A stretch of 15,781 bases of DNA from Bacillota bacterium. Its GTDB lineage: Bacteria > Bacillota > Clostridia > Oscillospirales > Ethanoligenentaceae. Of the stretch, positions 6,093-14,601 are shown one piece after another. A program made the translations under genes and the position numbers. The notes beneath the pieces are model-generated. The model searched no databases, was not told where the DNA came from, and saw nothing but the letters and a program-made list of their open reading frames with translations. Location of the stretch: positions 1 to 15,781 of the forward strand of contig JAEWAE010000054.1 of the NCBI GenBank assembly GCA_023391835.1, written 5' to 3'. Position 1 is the stretch's first letter, and every line of letters starts with the position of its first letter.

Positions 6093-7100
6093 ATGAAAAA
6101 ATACATAATCAAACGGTTGCTCATGCTGATACCGGTACTGATCGGCGTCTCCATCATCGTCTTTTTGATTTTGCGTGTGTTCGCGCCGGATGCCGCCCCC
6201 ATCGTGCTGGGGCAGCATGCCACGACGGCAGCCATGGCCAAATGGCGCAAGGCCAACGGCCTGACGGGGCCGATTTACCTGCAATACTGGGATTACATCA
6301 AGGGTGTGCTCCACGGGGATTTCGGTACCTCCTATTACACCAAAACACCGGTGATTAACGAGATAGCCGCCCGTTTCCCCAATACGATCGAGCTTGCCAT
6401 CGTGTCCATCATCCTTTCATCCATCTTAGGCATCCTGATCGGCGCCGTGGCCGGCGTCAAAAAAGACACGGCCTTTGACAACGTCAGCCGCGTGCTGGCC
6501 CTGATCGGCGTGTCCGTGCCGATCTTTTGGCTTGGCATCATGATGATCATCCTTTTCTCGGGCATACTGCACTGGCTGCCTTCCAACGGGCAGATTTACC
6601 CGTTGCTGGCACCGCCCACCATCACCGGTTTCAAACTCCTTGACTGCATCCTGTCGGGCGACATGCCCGGTTTTGTGGATGAGCTGCGGCATATCATCAT
6701 GCCCGCTCTTGCGCTGAGCCTCTATTCGCTGGCAATCATTACCCGCATGACCCGCTCGAATATGATCGAGGCTCTCGGCCAGGATTATATCCGCACCGCG
6801 CGGGCCAAGGGCATTTCCGAATATAAAGTCATCAAGCATCACGCGCTGCGCAACGCCCTGAACCCGGTCGTCACCATCATCGGTCTGCAGTTCGGCGGCC
6901 TGCTCGGCGGCGCGGTGCTGACCGAGACGGTCTTTTCCTGGCCGGGTATCGGCTATTATACCGTACAGTGCGTGATGAATTCCGATTTCCCGGTGGTGCA
7001 GGCCGTTGTGCTGCTCATCGCGACGATTTACGTGCTGGTCAATTTGGCTGTGGATCTCCTGTATGCATTTTTGGATCCGCGGATTAAGTATGCGGGTTAG
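6093..7100 (+). CDS. dppB: Peptide ABC transporter permease, DppB/OppB type
   Basis: This 335-residue membrane protein is one half of the translocation channel. It opens with the family-typical MKKYIIKRLLMLIPVLIGVS first helix. It then has GLTGPIYLQYWDYIKGVLHG and the loop DFGTSYYTKTPVINEI, shared by DppB-type permeases. The cytoplasmic EAA coupling loop, EALGQDYIRTARAKGISEYK (about 226-245), contacts the ATPases. The conserved TETVFSWPGIG follows at 278-288, and it ends with FLDPRIKY. An in-frame ATG exists at 6066, but I prefer 6093 because the first helix begins there and AAAGGG lies 8 bases upstream. The gene follows the intra-operon hairpin and is 13 bases from the next start. The name denotes family, not proven dipeptide specificity. 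Confidence 0.93.
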   Translation: MKKYIIKRLLMLIPVLIGVSIIVFLILRVFAPDAAPIVLGQHATTAAMAKWRKANGLTGPIYLQYWDYIKGVLHGDFGTSYYTKTPVINEIAARFPNTIELAIVSIILSSILGILIGAVAGVKKDTAFDNVSRVLALIGVSVPIFWLGIMMIILFSGILHWLPSNGQIYPLLAPPTITGFKLLDCILSGDMPGFVDELRHIIMPALALSLYSLAIITRMTRSNMIEALGQDYIRTARAKGISEYKVIKHHALRNALNPVVTIIGLQFGGLLGGAVLTETVFSWPGIGYYTVQCVMNSDFPVVQAVVLLIATIYVLVNLAVDLLYAFLDPRIKYAG

Positions 7101-7113
7101 GGGGAGAGCCAAC

Positions 7114-8031
7114 ATGAATAAAATGGATACTGCTGTGGAAAATCCGGCCGTCGCCGTCGAAAAACCGGAATCGGAATGGAAGGCGATGTGGGAATCGCTC
7201 CTTTCCAATAAAGTATCGGTCGTCGGCATGGTCGTCATCCTGATTCTCATCGCCATTTCCCTGGCAATTTGGGTGACGGAGCTTTTTGGGGTGCGGATTC
7301 TGCCCTATGACCCGAATGTGACCAACATGGCCAACAGCTTTCAGGCACCTTCGCTGCGCCATCTGTTTGGCACCGATCAGCTCGGCCGCGACATTTTCAG
7401 CCGCGTGCTGGACGGCACCAAGATTTCGCTTTTCGTCGGCTTCTGCGTGGTGATTTTTTCATCGGTCTGCGGGGTGGCGCTCGGCTCCGTCGCCGGCTAT
7501 AAGGGCGGCAAAACCGACATCGTGATCATGCGCTTCATGGATATGATGCTGGCCATCCCTTCCATCCTGCTGGCCATCACCCTGATGGCGGCCATGGGCA
7601 AGGGCCTTGGCAAAGCGATCTTCGCCATCGGCGTGGTCTCCATCCCGGAATACGCCCGCATCGTGCGCAGCAGCGTGCTTTCGGTCAAGGAAAGCGACTT
7701 CGTGCAGGCGGCCCGGGTGATCGGCAACCGGGACGGCCGGATCATCTTTAAGCATATTCTGCCCAACACCATTTCTTCCATCGTGGTCCGGGCGACACTG
7801 GGCGTTTCCTCCGCCATACTGGATACTTCCGCGCTGGGGTTCCTCGGTCTGGGCGTGCAGCCGCCGACGGCTGAATGGGGCGATATGCTCGGCCGGGCCA
7901 AGAGTTACATCTTCACGGCCCCGTACACCCTCTTTTTCCCGGGGCTTGCCATTATGATCGCAGTCCTCGCGTTCAACCTTTTCGGTGACGGTCTGCGCGA
8001 CGCGCTCGATCCGAAATCCAGAAAAAGATAA
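7114..8031 (+). CDS. dppC: Peptide ABC transporter permease, DppC/OppC type
   Basis: This 305-residue protein is the second channel subunit. A short hydrophilic N-terminus (1-32) leads to the first helix at about 34-55. This is followed by the OppC_N signature HLFGTDQLGRDIFSRVLDG (83-101), TKISLFVGF, and several helices. The EAA loop is DFVQAARVIGNRDGRIIFKH (195-214), followed by ILPNTISSIVV and the conserved LGFLGLGVQPPTAEWGDML (241-259). It ends in FGDGLRDALDPKSRKR, a typical C-terminus. GGGGAGAG at 7101-7108 directly follows the preceding stop and fixes the ATG at 7114; the open frame upstream of it overlaps dppB and lacks family sequence. It is tightly coupled to the genes on either side. 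Confidence 0.94.
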   Translation: MNKMDTAVENPAVAVEKPESEWKAMWESLLSNKVSVVGMVVILILIAISLAIWVTELFGVRILPYDPNVTNMANSFQAPSLRHLFGTDQLGRDIFSRVLDGTKISLFVGFCVVIFSSVCGVALGSVAGYKGGKTDIVIMRFMDMMLAIPSILLAITLMAAMGKGLGKAIFAIGVVSIPEYARIVRSSVLSVKESDFVQAARVIGNRDGRIIFKHILPNTISSIVVRATLGVSSAILDTSALGFLGLGVQPPTAEWGDMLGRAKSYIFTAPYTLFFPGLAIMIAVLAFNLFGDGLRDALDPKSRKR

Positions 8032-8043
8032 GGGGGTGAGCGG

Positions 8044-9025
8044 ATGTTACTGGAAGTCAACCATCTGAAAACGGAGTTTGAGCTCAAGCACGGCACGGTG
8101 ACCGCCGTGAACGATATCAGCTTCCAAATCAAAAAGGGTGAAATACTGGCCGTCGTGGGCGAATCCGGCTGCGGCAAGAGCGTGACGTCCCTTTCGGTCA
8201 TGGGGCTGCTGCAGCCGCCGGGCCACATTACGCAGGGCGAGATTCTCTTTGACGGCGAGGATCTGCTGAAAAAAAGCCCCGCCCAAATGCAGAATATCCG
8301 GGGCAACCGGATTTCCATGATATTTCAGGAACCGATGACGTCGCTCAACCCGGTTTACCGGATTAAGGATCAGATCATCGAATGCATTCTGGCACATGAG
8401 AAAATATCCAAGCAGGAGGCGCTGGAACGTACGGTGCAGATGCTGGAAACCGTGGGCATCCCCTCCGCCCGGGAAAGAGCCGACGATTACCCGCACCAGA
8501 TGAGCGGCGGCATGCGCCAGCGCGTCATGATCGCCATGGCGCTGGCCTGCCACCCGGATCTGCTCATTGCCGACGAGCCGACCACGGCTCTGGATGTGAC
8601 CATTCAGGCCCAGATACTGGAGCTGCTTTATCAGATGCGGGAAAAGTTCCAGATGGCCGTGATGCTCATCACCCACGACCTGGGCGTGGTGTCGGAAGCG
8701 GCCGACCGCGTGGTCGTCATGTATTGCGGCCAGATCGTAGAAACGGCGGGCGTCGAGGCGCTGTTTGCCAACCCAAGCCATCCGTATACCCTCGGCCTGC
8801 TCAAATCAATCCCCCGTCTGGAGGATGAGAGCAACGACCCGCTTTATATGATCAAGGGCGTCGTGCCGGACCCGCGGCATATGCCGAAGGGCTGCCCGTT
8901 TTCCGACCGCTGCGACCGCTGCTTCGCGCGCTGCCGCGAGGAAATGCCCCGGCTCGTCGAAATGGAAAAAGGCCACTCGGTGCGCTGCTTCCTGTATGAT
9001 TCCAAAGAGAAGGGGAGCGAGAAAA

Positions 9026-9033
<8 letters not shown>
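8044..9033 (+). CDS. dppD: Peptide ABC transporter ATP-binding protein, DppD/OppD type
   Basis: This 329-residue cytoplasmic ATPase contains all nucleotide-binding elements: Walker A GESGCGKS (39-46), Q-loop Gln95 in FQEPMTSLNP, signature MSGGMRQR (153-160), Walker B LLIADEP (173-179), D-loop and His211 in ITHDLGVV. The C-terminal oligopeptide domain (about 235-320) has NPSHPYTLGLLKSIP and the Cys-rich segment with Cys284, Cys290, Cys293 and Cys297. In DppD-type proteins such cysteines can hold an iron-sulfur cluster; here this is by family analogy. It pairs with the downstream ATPase as a heterodimer on the two permeases. GGGGGTGA follows the dppC stop and sets the ATG. Its last codons overlap the next gene by 8 bases, implying translational coupling. 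Confidence 0.95.
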
Positions 9034-10003
<970 letters not shown>

Positions 10004-10049
10004 CGCACACTCCCACTCAAAGTTTACAGAAAGCAGGGTAAGCAACTGA

Positions 10050-11225
10050 ATGGACACAAATTTGGATGAGGACCTGATTGCCACCCATCTGGGCGATGAT
10101 TACGACAAATTTCTAGGCGCCGTTGTGCCGCCGATTTTTATGAATACGCTGCACATCCACCATACCGTTCAGGAAATGAACAGTATGGACCGTTTTTCCG
10201 ACAGCGACTTTATCTATGGCCGGGAATGCAACCCCACCGTGCAGATCGTGGAAAAAAAGGTGGCCGCGCTGGAACACGGTGCGATGGCTCTGTGCTTCGG
10301 CTCGGGAATGGCGGCGATCAGTTCCGCCATCCTGTCGGTGTGCCAGGCGGGCGACCATGTGATCTGCGTGCGCAACATTTACGGCCCGACCAAAAAATTC
10401 CTGGAGACTTACTGCGCCCGGAAATTCCGCATGACGACGACCTTTGTCAAAGGGGACGATCTGGCGGAGCTGGAAGCGGCCATCCGGCCAAACACCCGCC
10501 TGATCGTGCTGGAAAGCCCGACCTCTCTGGTATTTTCCGTGTGTGATCTGCGGGCGACCGCCAAGCTGGCCCACAGCCGGAATATCAAGACCATGATCGA
10601 TAATTCCTACTGCACGCCGCTGTTCCAGAAACCGCTGGATTTGGGCATTGATTTTGTCGTACACACCGCGTCGAAATATTTGGGCGGCCACAGCGACGTC
10701 ATCGCGGGCGTGCTGACCTCCAAGGACGAGGAAGCCATGCGCTCGATCGCCTGCGACGAGCGGGAACTTTACGGCGGGATTCTGGGCCCGATGGAGGGCT
10801 GGCTGCTTCTGCGCGGCATCCGCACGCTCCGTGTCCGGCTGGAGGCCCACCAGAGGGCCGCCCTTCAGGTGGCGGAGTTCCTGGCCCGCCACGACCGGGT
10901 CCGCCGGGTCAATTACCCGGGGCTCGCCTCCCATCCGCAGCATGAGCTGATTCAGTCTCAGCAAAAAGGCAGCTCCGGCCTGCTGAGCTTCGAGCCTGAC
11001 ATGGATTTCGACCGGGCTGTGGAACTGTGCAACCGCCTGCAGGTCTTCCAGGCGGGCGTCTCGTGGGGCGGGTTTGAAAGCCTCAAATGCATGCCGTTTT
11101 ATCTGGCCACCGAGCAGGAGGCTCAGTGGTACGGCGGCAGCCGTACGCTGATCCGGCTCCATGTGGGTCTGGAAGGGGCGGACAACCAGATGGAAGCGCT
11201 GGATGAGGCACTTAAATCGCTGTAA
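10050..11225 (+). CDS. Cys/Met metabolism PLP-dependent enzyme (C-S lyase / trans-sulfuration family)
   Basis: This 391-residue cytosolic enzyme belongs to the cystathionine gamma-synthase/beta-lyase/methionine gamma-lyase fold. Visible elements are the YGREC motif (Tyr56, Arg58) contacting the cofactor phosphate of the neighbouring subunit, FGSGMAAI (83-90), Tyr111 in NIYGPT that stacks on PLP, Asp184 in MIDNSY, the PLP-bound Lys209 in HTASKYLGGHSD, SWGGFESL (338-345), and Arg369 in RTLIRLHVGLE for the substrate carboxylate. The usual Asn-Pro after ESP is replaced: ESPTSLVF at 155-162. Also, the residue after YG is Pro rather than the Cys of methionine gamma-lyases. Reaction type (beta-elimination, gamma-elimination or replacement) is therefore unresolved. 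It is last in the transporter operon, 46 bases after dppF, with an AGCAGGG site upstream. The linkage suggests it acts on sulfur amino acids released from imported peptides. Confidence 0.9.
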   Translation: MDTNLDEDLIATHLGDDYDKFLGAVVPPIFMNTLHIHHTVQEMNSMDRFSDSDFIYGRECNPTVQIVEKKVAALEHGAMALCFGSGMAAISSAILSVCQAGDHVICVRNIYGPTKKFLETYCARKFRMTTTFVKGDDLAELEAAIRPNTRLIVLESPTSLVFSVCDLRATAKLAHSRNIKTMIDNSYCTPLFQKPLDLGIDFVVHTASKYLGGHSDVIAGVLTSKDEEAMRSIACDERELYGGILGPMEGWLLLRGIRTLRVRLEAHQRAALQVAEFLARHDRVRRVNYPGLASHPQHELIQSQQKGSSGLLSFEPDMDFDRAVELCNRLQVFQAGVSWGGFESLKCMPFYLATEQEAQWYGGSRTLIRLHVGLEGADNQMEALDEALKSL

Positions 11226-11257
11226 AGGTAAACAGCTTCACATTGACTTATTGAAAA

Positions 11258-11295
11258 CAGCCGCGACGGATTGACTCCGCCACGGCTGCTTTTTT
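11258..11295. terminator. Bidirectional terminator between PLP enzyme and antiporter
   Basis: A 13-base stem (11258-11270 with 11276-11288, two mismatches) and a 5-base loop are followed by CTTTTTT on the plus strand and by TTTT on the minus strand. It ends the transporter operon and probably also the convergent antiporter gene, whose stop is at 11335. Confidence 0.88.
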
Positions 11296-11334
11296 GCACA
11301 GTGGCGGATGCTTTAGTGGAAAACCGGCGCGGCC

Positions 11335-12534
11335 TCATTGATTTTCTATCACGCCCGCACCGTCCGGCTTTTTGGCACCCATATAATTTTCTGCTTTATG
11401 AGAAAAAACAAGCTTGAGCAAAACGGGCGTGATGACGGTGGTGAGCAGCACCACCAAAATGGTCGGGATAAAGACTTCCTGCGTGATGATGTGATTTTGT
11501 AGACCGATGTTGGCCGTGATAATGGCCACTTCCCCGCGGGAAATCATGCCGACGCCGACCTGAAGGGCTTCGCTGCGGCGCATCCGGAAAAGCCGCGCGG
11601 CCATTCCGCACCCCACGACTTTGCCGAATACGGCCACCGTAAACATGGCAAGCGTGATCCAGACGACTTTCAGGTCAAAGCCGCCGAGCTTGGCTTCCAG
11701 CCCCACGCTTGCAAAAAAGATGGGGGAAAGGAACCCGGATGATATGGCCTTCACGTTCCGCTCCAGATACTCCTTGTGCGTGTATTGAGAAAGCAACAGC
11801 CCCAGCAGATATGCGCCCGTGATGGCGGCGATCCCCACACTTTCCGCCAGGCATGCGGCCAGCAGCACGAGCGCCAGCGTAAGGGTCAGCAGCGTGCGGC
11901 CGGGTTTTACATTCCGGCTCAAGCAGTTGATCACCCGGGGCAGGAAAATCACCGCCAGTATGCCTGCCAGGCAGAAGACGCCGATCCCCACCATGGTGAC
12001 GGCCAGAGAGCGTCCGCTGCCGCCGCTGCGGATGCCCAGCAGCAGGGAAATCAGGATAAGGCCCAGCACATCGTCGATCACGGCGGCCCCGAGGATGCGA
12101 ATACCGGCCCGGGAATTGAGCTTGCCCAGCTCCGTCAGGGTCTCCACCGTGATGCTGACGCTGGTGGCCGTCAGGATCACCCCGATAAACAGATTTTCCA
12201 TCGGATCGTGGAAAAAGAGAAACGCACTCAGGGTGCCCAGAATGAGCGGCAGAATAATCCCCATCACGGCGATGACGGACGAGGAGGCTCCGGCTTTCCG
12301 AAATTGACCGACATCCGTTTCCAGCCCGGCCAGGAACATGAGCAGGATCACGCCCAAGTTGGCGAGCAGCTTGATGCTGTCGGTATACGACACCAGTTGG
12401 AGTACCATGGGTCCCATCAACACCCCGGCCAGCAGAGCACCGAGTACCTCCGGCATTTTCAGTTTCCGACTGGCCAGCCCTCCGATTTTGGTCGCGATCA
12501 GCAGGAGCGCGATGTCAAGCAAGGTTTTTTCCAT
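11335..12534 (-). CDS. CPA2 family Na+/H+ (cation/proton) antiporter
   Basis: This 399-residue membrane protein with about 12-13 helices resembles GerN/NapA-type antiporters. The N-terminus has KLKMPEVLGALLAGVLMGP and FLAGLETDVGQFRKAG. Crossover helix residues TATSVSITVETL (122-133) precede the paired aspartates Asp154-Asp155 in GAAVIDDVLGLI, the ion-binding core of electrogenic members. SVGIAAITGAYLLGLLLSQ, FFASVGLEA, Lys305 in VFGKVVG and MISRGEVAIITANIGL complete the pattern. There is no C-terminal RCK/TrkA domain, which argues against a KefB/KefC K+ efflux protein. The ATG at 12534 has AGGAG 7 bases upstream. The frame remains open to 12672, but that part is the leader, with its own promoter and hairpins. 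Expected role: Na+ (or K+/Li+) extrusion and pH homeostasis, with expression probably controlled by the leader. Confidence 0.92.
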   Translation of the reverse strand: MEKTLLDIALLLIATKIGGLASRKLKMPEVLGALLAGVLMGPMVLQLVSYTDSIKLLANLGVILLMFLAGLETDVGQFRKAGASSSVIAVMGIILPLILGTLSAFLFFHDPMENLFIGVILTATSVSITVETLTELGKLNSRAGIRILGAAVIDDVLGLILISLLLGIRSGGSGRSLAVTMVGIGVFCLAGILAVIFLPRVINCLSRNVKPGRTLLTLTLALVLLAACLAESVGIAAITGAYLLGLLLSQYTHKEYLERNVKAISSGFLSPIFFASVGLEAKLGGFDLKVVWITLAMFTVAVFGKVVGCGMAARLFRMRRSEALQVGVGMISRGEVAIITANIGLQNHIITQEVFIPTILVVLLTTVITPVLLKLVFSHKAENYMGAKKPDGAGVIENQ

Positions 12535-12568
12535 ATCATTCTCCTTATATTCCGAATTCCGCCCAGAT

Positions 12569-12604
12569 AAAAAAAGATGGGGAGCCCAAAACGGACTTCC
12601 CACC
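12569..12604 (-). terminator. Intrinsic terminator inside the antiporter 5' leader
   Basis: On the minus strand, arm 12604-12593 (GGTGGGAAGTCC) pairs with 12587-12576 (GGGCTCCCCATC) around a GTTTT loop: 12 positions with two G-U pairs and one A-C mismatch. Seven T follow directly (12575-12569). It lies between the antiporter promoter and its ribosome binding site, so it can act as an attenuator. Confidence 0.7.
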
Positions 12605-12656
12605 CAAGAAGCGCATTCTTGAAAACGGCTTGCGCCGCCCAACCGAAAGACGATAT
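12569..12656 (-). promoter_or_regulatory. Candidate riboswitch/attenuator leader of the antiporter
   Basis: From the predicted start (about 12656) the leader RNA folds as a series of helices. They are CGGC-GCAA-GCCG, a GNRA-capped hairpin; then CAAGAA/UUCUUG around UGCGC; then the terminator at 12604-12569. An alternative helix CUUC/GAAG (in CUUCUUGGGUGGGAAG) would break both the second hairpin and the terminator, the usual logic of an anti-terminator. No known riboswitch class is recognisable by eye; ligand and even ligand dependence are inference. Confidence 0.5.
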
Positions 12657-12662
12657 GACATA

Positions 12663-12691
12663 ATCGTACCATATAGAGGGGCCGGGGTCAA
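12663..12691 (-). promoter_or_regulatory. Sigma-A promoter of the antiporter
   Basis: On the minus strand TTGACC (12691-12686), a 17-base spacer and TACGAT (12668-12663) form a good promoter. Predicted start near 12656, about 120 bases before the ATG. Confidence 0.75.
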
Positions 12692-12745
12692 TAGCAAGCG
12701 GGCTGCGTCGCCCGGCGGGTCGCCTTATAATGTGAAATCCGCCGA

Positions 12746-12774
12746 TTGCATCCGCCGTCCGATCATGATATAGT
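12746..12774 (+). promoter_or_regulatory. Candidate sigma-A promoter with no intact downstream ORF
   Basis: TTGCAT (12746-12751), a 17-base spacer and TATAGT (12769-12774) are present on the plus strand, diverging from the antiporter promoter. The predicted transcript would start near 12781 and run to the terminator at 13057. Its first 55 bases contain the hairpins ATGCG-TT-CGCAT (12792-12803) and GCGGAT-GTAA-ATCCGC (12818-12833). Confidence 0.5.
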
Positions 12775-12868
12775 CTTGGTGCCGATTTCGCATGCGTTCG
12801 CATCAGAAGATGAATCAGCGGATGTAAATCCGCAAATATGTACAGGTGTGGAATATGGCTCCGACTGA

Positions 12869-12979
12869 AATGAGCACCATCCCGCGGTGGGCCTGAATTA
12901 TGAGGCGGACAGCCCAGAGCAGTCCATCCAAAAGGTGGCGTCCGATTTTCTGAAAGAAAAGGGCCTGATCCCGTCGTAA
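12869..12979 (+). pseudogene. Remnant of a glycine betaine/carnitine/choline-type binding protein, C-terminal end
   Basis: After an in-frame TGA at 12866-12868 this frame reads into VGLNYEADSPEQ, SIQKVASDFLKEKGLIPS and a TAA at 12977-12979. The pattern LNYE-x-D, then VAxxFLKEKGLI, is the usual C-terminus of OpuAC/OpuCC/OsmF osmoprotectant-binding proteins. No start codon or preceding part of the protein is in this frame. A neighbouring frame gives APTEMSTI (12859-12882), resembling the residues that normally come just before, which suggests a frameshift in a decayed gene. The remnant keeps its own strong terminator 35 bases downstream. Alternative: a chance short frame. Identification rests on about 30 residues, so it is moderate. 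Confidence 0.5.
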
Positions 12980-13014
12980 TACGCGCCGATACAGCAGCCC
13001 GCCCGACCCCAAAG

Positions 13015-13057
13015 CCGCACCATTCCCATAAGACATGTGTGGGATGGTGCGGTTTTT
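13015..13057 (+). terminator. Strong intrinsic terminator
   Basis: CCGCACCATTCCCA (13015-13028) pairs with TGGGATGGTGCGG (13040-13052), 13 bp with one bulged T, followed by TTTTT (13053-13057). There is no complete gene before it. It appears to belong to the remnant ending at 12979 or to a short non-coding transcript. Confidence 0.85.
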
Positions 13058-13156
13058 CGGCATGTGCCGGCAGAGCGCACCCATGCCACCGAATGGGATA
13101 TCGGAGCCCATGATGGAGCAGAAAACAGGTAAATGGCTGAGGTCGGCATGAATCTC

Positions 13157-13185
13157 TTGCCATGGGGCGGGCGACGGGTTACAAT
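13157..13185 (+). promoter_or_regulatory. Sigma-A promoter of the acyltransferase gene
   Basis: TTGCCA (13157-13162), a 17-base spacer and TACAAT (13180-13185). The predicted start is near 13192, a leader of about 25 bases. The preceding stretch 13058-13156 holds only a short palindrome CGGCA-TG-TGCCG (13058-13069). Confidence 0.75.
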
Positions 13186-13216
13186 GTCGGTATAGAACAG
13201 GGAAGCAGGTGTATCC

Positions 13217-14473
13217 ATGCGAGACTATTGTCAGGTGGAGCCGTTCGACCTGATGCAGTACTTTTATCGCAGCGCGCACGACCCGATCATCCATGCAGCC
13301 GTGCACACACACGGGAGGATCGACCCGGATCTGCTGGGTCAGGCGTTTTTGCTGTCCTGCCAAACGGTCCCGGTCGTCGGATGCTCGTTTTCTGCGGATG
13401 GGAAAAGGCCCCGGTGGAACCCGCAAAAATTTTCCGGGAAAGCGTTTGTCCGGCTGATCCAAGCGGAATCCGATGAAGATACGGCGGAAGAACAGTTCCT
13501 GACCTCTACCATCGACATCGCCGCAGGCCCCCAGGTGCAGGCCGGGGTCATCCGGAAGCGGGAGGGGGATACGCTTTGCGTGCGGATCAATCATATGGTC
13601 TGCGACGGCGGCGGTTTCAAGGAGTATCTGTATCTTGTCTGCTCCCTTTACAATAGCCTGTGCGAAGGAAGAAGCCCCCATATTCCCTCGCCTGTGACCC
13701 GGAGCATACGGCCTGTTTTTTCAGCTTTCAGTTGGCTTAAAAGGGTGAAACTGTCTTTGCCGCCATGGGATATCCCCTCCCCGACGCACCAGGAGGGATA
13801 TGCCTTGCAGGGCGACCCTATGCACCCGTTTATCTGTGTGCGGGAAATCGCGGCCGAAGAATTCCGTGCAGTCAAACGAAAAGGCGGGGAAACCGGTGCA
13901 ACCGTCAACGACATGCTGCTGGCGGCCTACGCGCGTGTTCTGTGCCGGGGCCTCAAGCGGGAGGACATTCGGATTCCATGCCCGGTCGATCTGGGCAAAT
14001 ATCTGCCGGCCGGCGCACCACGCGGCATCTGCAACCTGACAAGCAATTACATGTGCAGCCTGCATATAAAAGCGGACGACCCGTTTGAGACAACCCTGCG
14101 GCAGGTCTCAGCTCAGATGAAGCGCCAAAAGGAAAGCGACGGGTGCCTCAAACCGGTACGGCTGCTGTCGGCGTTGTTCACACGGCTTCCGTTTCGCACG
14201 CTGCGGAAAACGTTTGACCGCGCCTTCACCATCCCGGTGATTTCCTATACCAACCTTGGAATATTGGACGAAAACAGGCTGTGTCTCCGCGGTGCGGAGG
14301 TAACCGGGGCCTATCTCACGGGCGCTATTAAATATGTACCGTATTTTCAGATCGCTGCGTCTACCTTCCGGGGCAGGATGACACTCAGCTGCAATCTGCA
14401 TGGGACTCCGGCGGACCATATCCAAATTGAACGGGTATTGCAGGATATGGAAAATGAAATGCAGGCACGGTAA
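13217..14473 (+). CDS. Stand-alone condensation/WS-DGAT-like acyltransferase
   Basis: This 418-residue soluble protein has the two-lobed chloramphenicol-acetyltransferase-like fold of alcohol acetyltransferases, PapA-type and WS/DGAT acyltransferases. The catalytic motif HxxxDG is present as NHMVCDG (His126, Asp130, Gly131), placed as expected near residue 125-131. The second lobe shows ETGATVNDMLLAAYARVL (225-242), a block typical of WS/DGAT-like proteins, and ISYTNLGIL (342-350), equivalent to the conserved S-N-x-G turn near the active-site tunnel. There is no carrier-protein, adenylation or membrane domain, so it probably works with CoA-linked acyl donors, or as an orphan. Acceptor and product are unknown. 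The ATG at 13217 has AGGT 6 bases upstream and a good promoter. The gene downstream follows after 128 bases with no clear terminator, so the two may be co-transcribed. Confidence 0.8.
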   Translation: MRDYCQVEPFDLMQYFYRSAHDPIIHAAVHTHGRIDPDLLGQAFLLSCQTVPVVGCSFSADGKRPRWNPQKFSGKAFVRLIQAESDEDTAEEQFLTSTIDIAAGPQVQAGVIRKREGDTLCVRINHMVCDGGGFKEYLYLVCSLYNSLCEGRSPHIPSPVTRSIRPVFSAFSWLKRVKLSLPPWDIPSPTHQEGYALQGDPMHPFICVREIAAEEFRAVKRKGGETGATVNDMLLAAYARVLCRGLKREDIRIPCPVDLGKYLPAGAPRGICNLTSNYMCSLHIKADDPFETTLRQVSAQMKRQKESDGCLKPVRLLSALFTRLPFRTLRKTFDRAFTIPVISYTNLGILDENRLCLRGAEVTGAYLTGAIKYVPYFQIAASTFRGRMTLSCNLHGTPADHIQIERVLQDMENEMQAR

Positions 14474-14601
14474 ATAAGGCTGGAAAGTACGCCTGAAACC
14501 CGCCATTTTTGCTACCCCGGATTAGAGCCGCTCGTCAAACCATACGAATCGAGATTGAAGTGAGGAGCGCAATAGAGAAATAGAGAGGGTTGAAAACGGC
14601 C

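Noticed and set aside
5355..6314. Long open frame on the minus strand under the binding-protein gene
   Set aside because: It is a shadow of the real gene's codon bias. The translation is His/Asp/Gly-rich without any family motif and has no ribosome binding site.
11776..12570. 264-codon plus-strand frame opposite the antiporter
   Set aside because: The Gln/His/Gly-rich product has no motif. It is a reverse-strand shadow of the antiporter codons.
12726..12731. TATAAT on the plus strand as a promoter -10
   Set aside because: No acceptable -35 sequence lies 16-18 bases upstream (GCTGCG there). The TTGCAT/TATAGT pair at 12746-12774 is the better candidate.
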